In this document: piece by piece, positions 43,839 through 53,283 of the stretch
How positions within the stretch are numbered: the first letter of the stretch is position 1
Layout: every line of letters begins with the position of its first letter
Assembly (NCBI GenBank): GCA_036389795.1
Contig: DASVWD010000218.1
Coordinates: forward strand, 29,507 to 93,506
Source of the DNA: Longimicrobium sp.
GTDB lineage: Bacteria; Gemmatimonadota; Gemmatimonadetes; Longimicrobiales; Longimicrobiaceae
Direction: 5' to 3'
Length of the DNA stretch: 64,000 nt
Made by a program: the position numbers and the translations under genes
The notes under the pieces: generated by a model
Database searches by the model: none
Seen by the model: only the letters and a program-made list of their open reading frames with translations
Told to the model about the DNA's origin: nothing

Positions 43839-43868
43839 AAGGCCCGGGCCGGCTTGGCCCGGGCCTTT
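43839..43868. terminator. Bidirectional terminator between csp and rpsU
   Basis: AAGGCCCGGGCC (43839-43850) pairs with GGCCCGGGCCTT (43856-43867), followed by TTCCC. It serves both convergent genes. Confidence 0.75.
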
Positions 43869-43898
43869 CCCGCCTGCCCCATCCTCTTTCCGGGCGGC

Positions 43899-44114
43899 CT
43901 AGAAGTCGAAGCGGCGGGCCGCCCGCTTCCGGTCCTTGTGCCGGCGGCGCTCGGCGGCCTTGGCCTTGGCCTTCTTGGCCTCGCTGGGCTTTTCGTAGAA
44001 GCGCTTCCGGCGCATGTCCTTGAACATCCCGGAGCGGATCATCCGGCGCCGGAACTGCTTCAGCGCCCAGTCCAGGCGGTCGGTCTCCGCCAGCTGGATC
44101 TCTACCACGCTCAT
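43899..44114 (-). CDS. rpsU: 30S ribosomal protein S21
   Basis: A 71-residue basic protein with the S21 pattern: MSVVEIQLAETDRLDWALKQ, FRRRMIRSGMFKDMRRKRFY, EKPSEAKKAKAKAAERRR. S21 is the last small-subunit protein and helps initiation. The ATG at 44114 directly follows GGAAGG, closer than usual. An upstream ATG at 44177 in frame would add an unsupported 21 residues. Confidence 0.93.
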   Translation of the reverse strand: MSVVEIQLAETDRLDWALKQFRRRMIRSGMFKDMRRKRFYEKPSEAKKAKAKAAERRRHKDRKRAARRFDF

Positions 44115-44279
44115 CCTTCCGTCGAGGAATACAGGAAGACCTGGCCCGCTCGCGTTCCAGGTCTTCGAACCCACCATTCGGTCGTTCGTCCCGCTGAAAC
44201 CTACCTCGCCGCGGCCCGAAGGTCAACGTGGGAGACCTCCGGACCACCTCCTCGGCAGCCACACCCTGACAGCTCGACT

Positions 44280-44339
44280 CTCACGGAGGCACAGAGGACA
44301 CGGAGGAACCGCGATGAAGTCCTCTGTGCCCTCTGTGAG
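44280..44339. repeat. Palindrome with 9-bp-period arms, copy 2
   Basis: CTCACGGAGGCACAGAGG (44280-44297) pairs with CCTCTGTGCCCTCTGTGAG (44321-44339). Same architecture as 23754, 58773 and 61366 but with a changed unit. Confidence 0.65.
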
Positions 44340-44352
44340 ATGAAACAGACCG

Positions 44353-44919
44353 TCATCCGGGAGAAGAGCGGCCCGGGACGGCGGACGAGAGCGCCTCGTC
44401 TTCCGACGGCGATGGTCCTCCCGAGCCGTCTGTCGGCACCCCGCCCGCCGCCTCCCGCAGCCAGTCGGCGGCGATGCGCAGGACCTCGCGGGCGTTGTCG
44501 TAGGAGATCGACTCGATGGCCTGGTGCAGGGGGAGCCACACGCACTCGGTGATGCCTTCCTCCACCTGCGGGCAGGTGTCGCCGTCGGGCGACTCGATCA
44601 GGTAGAAGTGGCAGTACTTGTGGATCAGCCGGCCGCGGAAGCGGAAGAACCAGTCGATGGTGCGCAGCTCGCGCTCCAGCCGCAGCGCCGTGAGCCCGGT
44701 CTCCTCGGCCACCTCGCGCAGCGCCGCGTCGGCCGCCGTCTCGCCCCCCTCCACGTGGCCCTTGGGGAAGCCCCAGTGCCGGTAGCGGTCGCGGATCAGG
44801 AGGATGTGCGCGGTGCCGCCGGCCCAGCGGTAGATGACCCCGCCGGCGCTGGTCTCCACCACCGCCCGGGCCGCCGCGCCGCCCTTGCCGCGCGCGCCGC
44901 GCCTACGCCGGGCGGCCAC
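44353..44919 (-). CDS. Nudix hydrolase
   Basis: A 188-residue MutT/Nudix hydrolase. The Nudix box GX5EX7REUXEEXGU is complete: GHVEGGETAADAALREVAEE then TGL at 54-76. The N-terminus is Arg/Gly-rich and the C-terminus (about 165-188) is Ser/Pro-rich, both probably disordered. It cleaves nucleoside diphosphates linked to X; diadenosine polyphosphates or NTPs are the usual substrates in this branch. Its start lies inside the 3' end of asd (17-nt overlap), the third gene of lysC-asd-nudix. Confidence 0.88.
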   Translation of the reverse strand: MAARRRRGARGKGGAAARAVVETSAGGVIYRWAGGTAHILLIRDRYRHWGFPKGHVEGGETAADAALREVAEETGLTALRLERELRTIDWFFRFRGRLIHKYCHFYLIESPDGDTCPQVEEGITECVWLPLHQAIESISYDNAREVLRIAADWLREAAGGVPTDGSGGPSPSEDEALSSAVPGRSSPG

Positions 44920-45919
44920 CGTCCAGCCGCTCCAGGATCTGCACCGCGTTGGTGGCGGCGCCCTTGCGCAGGTTGTCGGCCACCACCCACAGGTGGAAGG
45001 TGCGCGGCAGCTCGGGGTCGGCGCGCACGCGGCCCACGAACACCTCGTTGCGGCCCGCGATCTCCAGCGGGGTGGGGAAGCTCTCGGGGCCGCCGGCGAT
45101 CAGGATGCCGGGAAAGGCCGCCAGCGCCAGGCGCAGCGAGTCGAGCGTGAGCTCCCGCTCGGTCTCCACCATCACCTGCACGCTGTGCCCCACGTCGACG
45201 GGGACCCGCACGCAGGTGGCGGCCACGGGAAGCTCGGGGAGCTCCAGGATCTTGCGCGTCTCCTGGATCATCTTGCGCTCCTCGCCCGTCCACCCCTGGG
45301 CGTCGAAGTCGCCGATCTGCGGCACCACGTTGGCGGCGATGCGCCGGGTGAAGGGCGAGCCTTCCACCGGAGCCCCCAGCTTCACCCCCTCGAGCCCCTC
45401 GCCGCCCTCCTCGCGGCGCAGCGCCTCGCGCCCGGTCTCCCCCGCCCCGCTCACCGACTGGAACGTCGTGGCGACGACACGGGTGAGCCCCGCCGCCTTC
45501 CGGATCGCCTGCAGGGCGACCACCATCTGGATGGTGGAGCAGTTGGGGTTGGCCACGATCCCCCTGGGCCGCTCGGCCAGCGCGCGCGGGTTCACCTCGG
45601 GGACCACCAGGGGGACGCGCGGGTCCATCCGCCACGCCGAGGAGTTGTCGATCACCACCGCGCCCTCCTCCGCCGCGCGCGGCGCCCACTCCCTGGAGCG
45701 GTCGCCGCCGGCGGAGAAGAGCGCCACGTCGACCCCGCGGAAGACGCCCGGCCTCGGGGGCTGCACCGTCCACTCGCGCCCGCCCCACTCCACCGTCTTC
45801 CCGGCGGAGCGCTCCGAGGCCAGCAGGGTGAGCCGGTCGACGGGGACGCGGCGCTCGGCCAGCACCTCGAGCATGGTGCGCCCCACCGCGCCCGTGGCCC
45901 CCAGGACGGCGACGTGCAT
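44903..45919 (-). CDS. asd: Aspartate-semialdehyde dehydrogenase
   Basis: A 338-residue enzyme. The NADP-binding GATGAVG lies at 7-13, the active-site Cys127 in NPNCSTIQ, and the substrate-binding region around DNSSAWRMDP. It reduces aspartyl-4-phosphate to aspartate semialdehyde, the branch point to lysine/DAP, threonine and methionine. Follows lysC by 3 bp on the minus strand. It feeds the dapDEC operon found 8 kb away. Confidence 0.95.
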   Translation of the reverse strand: MHVAVLGATGAVGRTMLEVLAERRVPVDRLTLLASERSAGKTVEWGGREWTVQPPRPGVFRGVDVALFSAGGDRSREWAPRAAEEGAVVIDNSSAWRMDPRVPLVVPEVNPRALAERPRGIVANPNCSTIQMVVALQAIRKAAGLTRVVATTFQSVSGAGETGREALRREEGGEGLEGVKLGAPVEGSPFTRRIAANVVPQIGDFDAQGWTGEERKMIQETRKILELPELPVAATCVRVPVDVGHSVQVMVETERELTLDSLRLALAAFPGILIAGGPESFPTPLEIAGRNEVFVGRVRADPELPRTFHLWVVADNLRKGAATNAVQILERLDGGRPA

Positions 45920-45922
45920 CGT

Positions 45923-47209
<1,287 letters not shown>

Positions 47210-47218
47210 GAACCGAAG

Positions 47219-47302
47219 TCCCCAGTGCCCAGTGCCCAGTGCCCAGTTCGAGCGCCCGGGCGTCGCAGTTCCCGGGCACTTTCCACTGGGCACTGGGCAC
47301 TG
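47219..47302. repeat. Inverted tandem repeat (CCCAGTG units)
   Basis: CCCCAGTGCCCAGTGCCCAG with one more unit (47219-47246) faces CACTGGGCACTGGGCACTG (47284-47302), giving a large hairpin built from a 7-bp unit. It separates mlaD from lysC. Confidence 0.75.
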
Positions 47303-47305
47303 CGG

Positions 47306-48403
47306 TTAAAAGATCTGCAGCTGCCCGATGTACTTCGCCGGGTTCTGCTGGATGTCGGCCAGCAGGCGCTGCAGCGTCACGATCGCCCGCTGCGTCTCCT
47401 CGTAGAGCGCCGGGTCCTGCAGCAGGCGGCCCAGGGAGCCGTTGCCCTGCTCGATCGCCGTCATCGCCCGGTTGAGGGTGGACACGGCGCTCCTCGCCTC
47501 CACCATGGTCGGGCCCAGCTCCGCCAGGCCGGGCTGCAGCCCGCGGATCGTCTCGTTCAGCGTCCGCGCCGTCTCGCCGAACGAGGCGATGGTGGTGTCG
47601 GCCCGCGCCACCATCCCGGGCACTCCCGAGGTGGCGCCGCGCAGCTGGTCGGAGAGCGCCGCCAGGTTGTTGCTGGCCCGCTGCGCGTTGGCCAGCACCG
47701 CCTGGATCTCGCCCTCGCTGATGGTGCGGCGGATCTCGCGCGCGGCCAGCGACGCCTCGGCGGTGGTGGTGCGGACGTTGGCGGTCGACTCCAGGACGTT
47801 GCGCCCCACCTGCCCGTAGACGCGCGTCTGCTGGTCGATGAAGCCCTCGATCTGCTGGCTCACGTCGCGCAGGTCGCCCAGCGTCTCGCGGATGTTGATG
47901 GCCGTCTCCTCGGTGAAGGCCAGCTGCACCCGGTCGCTGAGGATCTGCATGTCCTCGGCGATGTCGGCGGCCACGGCGGTGAGCTGGGTGATGTCGGGCA
48001 TGGTGGCGCCGGGGAGCGCGTCGGTGCCGGGCATCTGCACGAAGTCGAGGCTCGAGTTGGCCGCGCGCGACACCAGCGCCACCTGCCAGTCGCCGAAGAA
48101 CGATTCGGGCGAGATCAGCGCCCCCGCGTCGCGCGGGAGCACCACCCGGTCGTCCACCGCCATGGTCACCAGCACGCCGTTGCCCTGCGGCACCAGCTCG
48201 ATGGCGCTCACCCGCCCCACCTTCACCCCGCGGTACTTCACCGGGCTCCCCTCGGCCAGCACCCCCACCTCGGTGAACACGGCGGTGAGAGTCCGCTGCG
48301 GCGAGCCGAACGACTGGCCCGAGAGCCAGATCGCCCCCACCAGCGCCACCAGGATCCCCGCCAGCACCACCATCCCCACCAGGGCCTCGTTCTTCAGCCT
48401 CAT
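47306..48403 (-). CDS. mlaD: MCE-domain protein of lipid ABC transporter (MlaD-like)
   Basis: A 365-residue periplasm-facing protein anchored by one N-terminal membrane helix (about 8-28, GMVVLAGILVALVGAIWLSG). The MCE/MlaD domain spans about 38-120 (PVKYRGVKVGRVSAIELV), and the rest is a long helical region that forms the hydrophobic channel or needle. Larger than E. coli MlaD (about 183 aa), more like Pqi/YebT or actinobacterial Mce proteins. The ATG overlaps the mlaF stop by ATGA. Moves phospholipids between membranes with MlaF and MlaE. Confidence 0.9.
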   Translation of the reverse strand: MRLKNEALVGMVVLAGILVALVGAIWLSGQSFGSPQRTLTAVFTEVGVLAEGSPVKYRGVKVGRVSAIELVPQGNGVLVTMAVDDRVVLPRDAGALISPESFFGDWQVALVSRAANSSLDFVQMPGTDALPGATMPDITQLTAVAADIAEDMQILSDRVQLAFTEETAINIRETLGDLRDVSQQIEGFIDQQTRVYGQVGRNVLESTANVRTTTAEASLAAREIRRTISEGEIQAVLANAQRASNNLAALSDQLRGATSGVPGMVARADTTIASFGETARTLNETIRGLQPGLAELGPTMVEARSAVSTLNRAMTAIEQGNGSLGRLLQDPALYEETQRAIVTLQRLLADIQQNPAKYIGQLQIF

Positions 48404-49188
48404 ATTTGCCTCCGTGTCTCCGCGGCCGGGGGCTGCGGAATTTCCGCGTCGTGGGCCAGGTCGGGGCGACCCTCCACGAAGCTGCGCACCACCTCGTTGG
48501 TGGAGTTCCGGATCTCGTCCGGCGTCCCCACCTCGACCACCCGCCCCTGGTACAGCATGGCGATGCGGTCGCTGATCGAATAGGCGCTCTTCATGTCGTG
48601 GGTGATCACCAGGCTGGTGACCCCCAGCTCCTCCTTCATCCGCATGATCAGCTGGTCGATCACCGTGGTGGTGACCGGGTCCAGCCCGCTGGTGGGCTCG
48701 TCGTAGAGCAGGTACTTGGGGCGGTACGCGATGGCCCGCGCCAGCCCCGCGCGCTTGCGCTGCCCGCCCGAGAGCTCGGCCGGGAGGCGCTCCTCGAAGC
48801 CCCCCAGGTCCACCAGCGCCAGCGACTCGCCGATGCGGGAGCGCATCTCCCGCTCGCTCATCCCGCCCTTCTTCCTGAGCCCCATCAGGATGTTCTCGGC
48901 CACCGTCATGGAGTCGAACAGCGCGGCGAACTGGAAGACGTAGCCGATGTCGAGCCGCAGCCGGTACAGGTCCAGGCGCGGCAGCTTCGGCACCTCCTGC
49001 CCGTCCACGAACACGGTGCCGCGGTCGGGGCGGAGCAGCCCGTTGATGTGCTTGAGCGCCACCGACTTCCCCGCCCCCGAGAAGCCCACCAGCGACACCG
49101 TCTCGCCCTCTTCCACGTCGAGGGTGAGGCCGCGCAGCACCTGCTTGGGCCCGAACGCCTTGTGGATGTCCTTCAGCTCGATGCTCAC
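48400..49188 (-). CDS. mlaF: Lipid-transport ABC ATPase (MlaF-like)
   Basis: A 262-residue ATPase. Walker A GFSGAGKS (about 36-43), the Q-loop in YVFQFAALF, signature LSGGQRKRAGLARAI, Walker B LLYDEPTSGLDP and the H-loop in VITHDMKSA. The GTG at 49188 overlaps the mlaE stop (GTGA). It powers the MlaE/MlaD lipid transporter at the inner membrane. Operon mlaE-mlaF-mlaD is complete; no MlaB or MlaC gene is next to it. Confidence 0.95.
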   Translation of the reverse strand: MSIELKDIHKAFGPKQVLRGLTLDVEEGETVSLVGFSGAGKSVALKHINGLLRPDRGTVFVDGQEVPKLPRLDLYRLRLDIGYVFQFAALFDSMTVAENILMGLRKKGGMSEREMRSRIGESLALVDLGGFEERLPAELSGGQRKRAGLARAIAYRPKYLLYDEPTSGLDPVTTTVIDQLIMRMKEELGVTSLVITHDMKSAYSISDRIAMLYQGRVVEVGTPDEIRNSTNEVVRSFVEGRPDLAHDAEIPQPPAAETRRQI

Positions 49189-49967
49189 TGGCGCAGCAGC
49201 GTGGCGGCCCAGAAGGCGTCCAGCACCAGGATCATGATCGCCGACATCACCACCGCGCGCGTGGTGGCCACGCCCACCCCTTCGGCGCCGCCGCGGGTGT
49301 GGAAGCCCTGGTAGCAGCCGATCAGCGTGATCACGAACCCGAACGAGATGCACTTGATGGTCGAGTAGACGATGTCGAAGTGCGTGTAGAAGAGCCTCAA
49401 GCCCCGGATGAACTGCTGCGCGCTCATGTCGAGCAGGCTCATCGCGGTGATGAGCCCGAAGAAGATCGACACCACGTCGGCCAGGATCACGATGATCGGG
49501 AACATCAGCAGCCCCGCCAGCACCCGCGGCACCACCAGGTACGCCACCGGGTTGTACGCCATGGTCTCCAGCGCGTCGATCTGCTCGGAGACGCGCATGG
49601 TTCCCAGCTCGGCCGCGATGTTGGCCCCCACCCGCCCCGCCAGCGCGAGGCCCGTGAGCACGGGGCCCAGCTCCAGGATCATCGTCTTCCCCACCAGCGT
49701 CCCCACGAAGTAGAGCGGGATGGCGCCGGTGAAGGTGTACGAGGCCTGCAGCGCCAGCACGATCCCCGTGAACGCCGAGAGGAAGAGGGCGATGGGGATC
49801 GAGTTCACCCCCAGCTTGCGCATCTGCACGGCCAGCAGCGGCCCCCAGGTGCCGACGTCCTTCGTGGAGCGCGCGCCCTCGGCCGCGAAGCGGCTGAAGA
49901 CGCCCATCCCGCTGAAGCCGCGCAGGGTGGCCGCGCCCAGGTTCTCGAGTCTGCCTTGAACGCTCAT
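49185..49967 (-). CDS. mlaE: Lipid-transport permease (MlaE-like)
   Basis: A 260-residue integral membrane protein with about six membrane segments. MlaE-family features: GPLLAVQMRKLGVNSIPIAL, LGPVLTGLALAGRVGANIAA, ELGTMRVSEQIDALETMAYN and LRQ at the end. The ATG at 49967 begins MSVQGRLENLGAA. First gene of the mla operon. Confidence 0.95.
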   Translation of the reverse strand: MSVQGRLENLGAATLRGFSGMGVFSRFAAEGARSTKDVGTWGPLLAVQMRKLGVNSIPIALFLSAFTGIVLALQASYTFTGAIPLYFVGTLVGKTMILELGPVLTGLALAGRVGANIAAELGTMRVSEQIDALETMAYNPVAYLVVPRVLAGLLMFPIIVILADVVSIFFGLITAMSLLDMSAQQFIRGLRLFYTHFDIVYSTIKCISFGFVITLIGCYQGFHTRGGAEGVGVATTRAVVMSAIMILVLDAFWAATLLRQ

Positions 49968-50122
49968 GCGTGCCAAGATACGGGCGGGCCGAACGCCGCC
50001 GCCAGAACGGGCGCTTTCGGCGGCCGGTGGAAGCGAAGCTCCGTCCCTATCGCAAGAACGCCCGGACCCCGCCGGGCCCGGGCCGCGTGGTCGGCTGCCG
50101 GGAACGGGCGCCGCGGCGGGGA

Positions 50123-50938
50123 TCAGCGGCCCACGCCCAGCACCTCCGGCCAGTCGCCGGGCGCAAATCGGATGCCGGTGAAGAAGCGCCCGAACTCGCC
50201 GTAGAGCGCGCTCGCCTCGTCGAAGCGCATGTCGGTGACGATGCGCTTGAAGTCCAGCGGGTCGTGGGCGAAGAGGGTGACGCCCCACTCCCAGTCGTCG
50301 AGCCCGATGCTGCCGGTGATCACCTGGAAGATGCGCCCCGCGTAGCGCCGCCCGGTGAGCCCGTGCTCGCGCATCAGGCGGCTGCGCTCCTGCACGTCGA
50401 GCGCATACCAGTTCTGCCCCGCCGCGCGCCGCTTGCTCATCGGGTAGAACGAGGCGTAGCGCATCCCCTCGGGGATCCGCGGGAAGAGGCGCGTCTGCAC
50501 GTGCGCCGAGGCGCGCTCGGCGGCGGCCGCCTCGCCCAGCAGGCGGCGGAACTCCTCGCTCCCCGGCTCGGCCTCGCGGGCGGCCTGGGCGGTGGCGTGG
50601 TAGAGCCCGGCCTCGGTGACGGAGAGGTAGTCGAACTCCAGCCGCATCACGTCGGAGAGCGGCGAGCCCTTGATCCGCCGCTCCACGGCCGAGAGCTCCT
50701 CGAGCGAGGGGCGGAAGTGCACGAACATCCAGTCCGCGCCGCCGCCCACCACCTGGAAGGCGGCGGTCCACCCCTCGGCCGCCTCCTGCTCGACCTCGGT
50801 GAAGACGCGCACCGCCGCCTCGGCCAGTTCGCCGCGCCGCCCGGGCGCGAGCGCGCGGACCGCCGGCCAGTCGGCGGCGAACATCTGGTGCAGCGCGTAC
50901 CACCCCTCCAGGGTGGCGGGGGAAAGCTGGGTGGGCAT
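50123..50938 (-). CDS. hemQ: Coproheme decarboxylase (HemQ/ChdC)
   Basis: A 271-residue chlorite-dismutase-family enzyme. The catalytic Tyr165 and Lys169 lie in FYPMSKRR, the proximal heme ligand His192 in REHGLTGRRY, and the C-terminal block ITGSIGLDDWEWGVTLFAHD is the HemQ hallmark. It converts coproheme to heme b in the coproporphyrin-dependent pathway that is usual in Gram-positive and some other lineages. Its residue at the chlorite-dismutase Arg position is not the active Arg, so it is not a true chlorite dismutase. Alone on the minus strand. Confidence 0.9.
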   Translation of the reverse strand: MPTQLSPATLEGWYALHQMFAADWPAVRALAPGRRGELAEAAVRVFTEVEQEAAEGWTAAFQVVGGGADWMFVHFRPSLEELSAVERRIKGSPLSDVMRLEFDYLSVTEAGLYHATAQAAREAEPGSEEFRRLLGEAAAAERASAHVQTRLFPRIPEGMRYASFYPMSKRRAAGQNWYALDVQERSRLMREHGLTGRRYAGRIFQVITGSIGLDDWEWGVTLFAHDPLDFKRIVTDMRFDEASALYGEFGRFFTGIRFAPGDWPEVLGVGR

Positions 50939-51189
50939 CGGCCTGGACCCTCGGCTCCGGGATCGTCGTCGGGACGCACGGTGGAATATCCATCGGCGGG
51001 GGAGGGGCGGCAACGGGGCGGCGTGGTGGAGGGCCTGGTGGAGGGCGGGTGGACCCGCGGCGGCAACGGCGCAAAGCCCGCCTGTGCCGGCTCCTTCGGC
51101 GCGGACGCGGGTTCGGCGCGGGGAGGCTGGCTTCGTAACGACCACGTGAGCCCGATACGCCGCGCCGACTCATGGGGGTTGCAGTTCTC

Positions 51190-51221
51190 CCTCTCCCGCC
51201 CGCTCCTGCGGGCGGGAGAGG
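51190..51221. repeat. Perfect 14-bp-arm hairpin (CCTCTCCCGCCCGC)
   Basis: CCTCTCCCGCCCGC (51190-51203) pairs with GCGGGCGGGAGAGG (51208-51221) around TCCT. It stands upstream of hemQ and of the candidate RNA; this hairpin type is common between genes and need not terminate. Confidence 0.6.
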
Positions 51222-51289
51222 GGCGGGGAGGGGCGTCCCCGACGGCCTCCCCCACCCATGCCGGCCGAGCAGGAGGAACCGGTCTCACC

Positions 51290-51517
51290 TTGCGGCAGAG
51301 ATTGCCGTTTCCCGGGCCGCGGGGAGAGGAAGTCCACGGACGCGTGGAAAGGCTGCGGCGGCCGGCGCGAACCCCGGAAAGCGTGGAACGACCACGGTCG
51401 AAGGGCATCCGGAGGGACAGATCGCGGCTCTCCGCGCGGGCGGCGGGGGAACCTGGCACCCGTTCTGCGGTACGGAGCAGGCCCGCTGAGCCGCGTTCAC
51501 GAGGCAGCGGTTTTTTT
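51290..51517 (+). ncRNA. Possible small RNA upstream of the nitronate-monooxygenase gene
   Basis: No convincing ORF with a ribosome site lies in 51250-51500, yet the region ends in a proper intrinsic terminator (51483-51517) and contains several stems, for example CGGCAGAGATTGCCG at 51291-51305. It could be a trans-acting RNA or a structured leader. I could not match it to RNase P, tmRNA, SRP, 6S or a known riboswitch. Its promoter is not obvious. Confidence 0.3.
51483..51517 (+). terminator. Intrinsic terminator with T7 tract
   Basis: CCGCTG (51483-51488) pairs with CAGCGG (51505-51510), followed by seven T. It ends 90 bp before the nitronate-monooxygenase ATG, and that gene's own promoter lies just after it. 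Confidence 0.65.
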
Positions 51518-51525
51518 GTAAAGCG

Positions 51526-51554
51526 TTGCCTCGGCGCCACTTTCACGCTAGATT
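51526..51554 (+). promoter_or_regulatory. Promoter of the nitronate-monooxygenase-like gene
   Basis: TTGCCT (51526-51531), a 17-bp spacer and TAGATT (51549-51554). It lies after the terminator at 51517, so the gene is transcribed independently of the candidate RNA. Confidence 0.55.
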
Positions 51555-51606
51555 GCCTGGTTCCTTGCTCTCGTCCTCCGACCGCAACCCTTTGTCCCGC
51601 AACGGT

Positions 51607-53091
51607 ATGACTGCTGCGTTCACGCATCCGCTCATCATCCAGGGCGGCATGGGGGTCGGGATCTCGAACTGGGTGCTCGCCAAGGCGGTCTCCATGCGGG
51701 GGCAGCTGGGCGTGGTGTCCGGGACGTGCATCGACACGGTCCTGGTGCGGCGGCTGCAGGACGGCGACGCGGGCGGGCACATGCGGCGCGCCATGGCCGA
51801 CTTCCCGCTGCCGGAGGTGGTGGAGGACGTGCTCGACCGGTACTTCCGCCCGGAGGGGCGCGCGCCGGGCGAGCCGTACCGGGCCATCCCCATGTACCGG
51901 CAGGTGATGACCAAGGTGCGCGAGCAGCTCACCATGCTCGCCTCGTTCGTGGAGGTGTGGCTGGCCAAGGAGGGGCACGACGGCCTGGTGGGGGTGAACC
52001 TGCTCACCAAGGTGCAGATGCCCAACCTGGCCACCCTGTACGGAGCCATGCTGGCCAAGGTCGACTACGTGCTGATGGGCGCCGGAATCCCCAAGGAGAT
52101 CCCCGGCGTGCTGGACCGCTTCGCGGCGCACGAGCCGGCGCAGATCAAGTTCGAGGTGGAGGGGCTGGGGCGCGACGAGACCGAGTACCTCACCTTCGAC
52201 CCGCGCGCTCACTTCGCCGAGGCGCAGGACGCGCCGCGGCCGTTCTTCCTTCCCATCATCGCCTCCAACTCGCTGGCCACCATGCTGGCGCGCAAGGCCA
52301 CGGGCCGGGTGGACGGCTTCGTCATCGAGGCGCCCACGGCGGGCGGCCACAACGCCCCGCCGCGCGGCGACCTGGTGCTCAACGAGCGCGGCGAGCCGGT
52401 GTACGGCGAGCGCGACCTGGTGGACCTGGAGAAGATGAAGGAGCACGGGCTCCCCTTCTGGCTGGCCGGCGGCTCGGGGAGCCCCGAGAAGCTGCAGGAG
52501 GCGCTGGAGGCCGGCGCCGCGGGGATCCAGGTGGGCACCCTCTTCGCCTACTCCGACGAGTCGGGGCTGGCGCCCAGCCTCAAGCGCGACGTGATCCGCC
52601 AGGCGCAGGACGACTCGATCGACGTCCTCACCGACGGCCGCGCCAGTCCCACGGGCTTCCCCTTCAAGGTGGTGCAGCTCGAGGGCACCGTCTCGCAGCT
52701 TCCCGTCTACCAGCAGCGCGAGCGCGTGTGCGACCTGGGGTACCTGCGCACCGCCTTCAAGCGCGCCGACGGGCGCATCGACTACCGCTGCCCCGCCGAG
52801 CCGGTGGACACCTACGTGAAGAAGGGCGGCGACGCGGCCGACACGGTGGGGCGCAAGTGCCTGTGCAACGCGCTCTTCGCCACGCTGGGGATGGCCCAGG
52901 CGCGCGACGGCGGCGTCGAGGAGCCCCCGCTCATCACCAGCGGCGACGAGCTGAAGAACATCCGCCGCTTCATCGGCTCCGACCGTTCGGGCTACACCGC
53001 GGGCGAGGTGATCGACTACCTCCTCACCGGGCTGCGCCGCCTGGTGAGCCGCGACCCCGTCGAAGCGGCGGAGGCCCCCGCCCGGGCCTGA
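51607..53091 (+). CDS. Nitronate-monooxygenase-like FMN enzyme
   Basis: A 494-residue TIM-barrel FMN enzyme. Family features: IQGGMGVGISN (phosphate/FMN-binding, about 13-23), a Leu/Lys-rich substrate loop, APTAGGHNAPPRG with the catalytic His and GGSGSPEKLQEALEAGAAGI for FMN. It is longer than usual and has an extra C-terminal Cys-bearing block (KKGGDAADTVGRKCLCNALF). Long forms are close to the PfaD/enoyl-reductase branch of the 2-nitropropane dioxygenase family. Substrate not known. It has its own promoter and terminator, so it is a single-gene unit. Confidence 0.85.
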   Translation: MTAAFTHPLIIQGGMGVGISNWVLAKAVSMRGQLGVVSGTCIDTVLVRRLQDGDAGGHMRRAMADFPLPEVVEDVLDRYFRPEGRAPGEPYRAIPMYRQVMTKVREQLTMLASFVEVWLAKEGHDGLVGVNLLTKVQMPNLATLYGAMLAKVDYVLMGAGIPKEIPGVLDRFAAHEPAQIKFEVEGLGRDETEYLTFDPRAHFAEAQDAPRPFFLPIIASNSLATMLARKATGRVDGFVIEAPTAGGHNAPPRGDLVLNERGEPVYGERDLVDLEKMKEHGLPFWLAGGSGSPEKLQEALEAGAAGIQVGTLFAYSDESGLAPSLKRDVIRQAQDDSIDVLTDGRASPTGFPFKVVQLEGTVSQLPVYQQRERVCDLGYLRTAFKRADGRIDYRCPAEPVDTYVKKGGDAADTVGRKCLCNALFATLGMAQARDGGVEEPPLITSGDELKNIRRFIGSDRSGYTAGEVIDYLLTGLRRLVSRDPVEAAEAPARA

Positions 53092-53114
53092 CGCGCGGGA
53101 TCTCCGCAGATGGA

Positions 53115-53149
53115 ACGACCGGGCTCCGCGTTGCGCGGGGCCCGGTCGT
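53115..53149 (+). terminator. Hairpin terminator
   Basis: ACGACCGGGCTCCGCG (53115-53130) pairs with CGCGGGGCCCGGTCGT (53134-53149) with one mismatch, 23 bp after the stop. Confidence 0.7.
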
Positions 53150-53283
53150 GCTTGCGGGGCTTTGTTCGTGCAGCGAGGGCCTGAGCTGCATGTCTGTTGG
53201 TCCGTGGCTCCGAAGCGCGGAAGCGGTGTATCAGGCGCGCGCTCTACCCGGCGCCAGTGCTCCACCCAACCAGACGGATCGGA

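Noticed and set aside
50123..50938. Chlorite dismutase
   Set aside because: The YPMSKRR and ITGSIGLDDWEWGV motifs and the catalytic Tyr/Lys belong to coproheme decarboxylase HemQ.
51454..51468. A second sigma-54-like site TGGCACCCGTTCTGC
   Set aside because: GG-N10-GC spacing is right, but the -12 half is poor and the predicted start falls at the terminator 51483-51517; no gene follows directly.
51290..51517. RNase P RNA, tmRNA, SRP RNA or a glycine riboswitch
   Set aside because: GGGGAGAGGAAGTCC looks slightly like known motifs, but the universal cores (for example GAGGAAAGTCC with ACAGAA, or GCCGAAGG) are missing.
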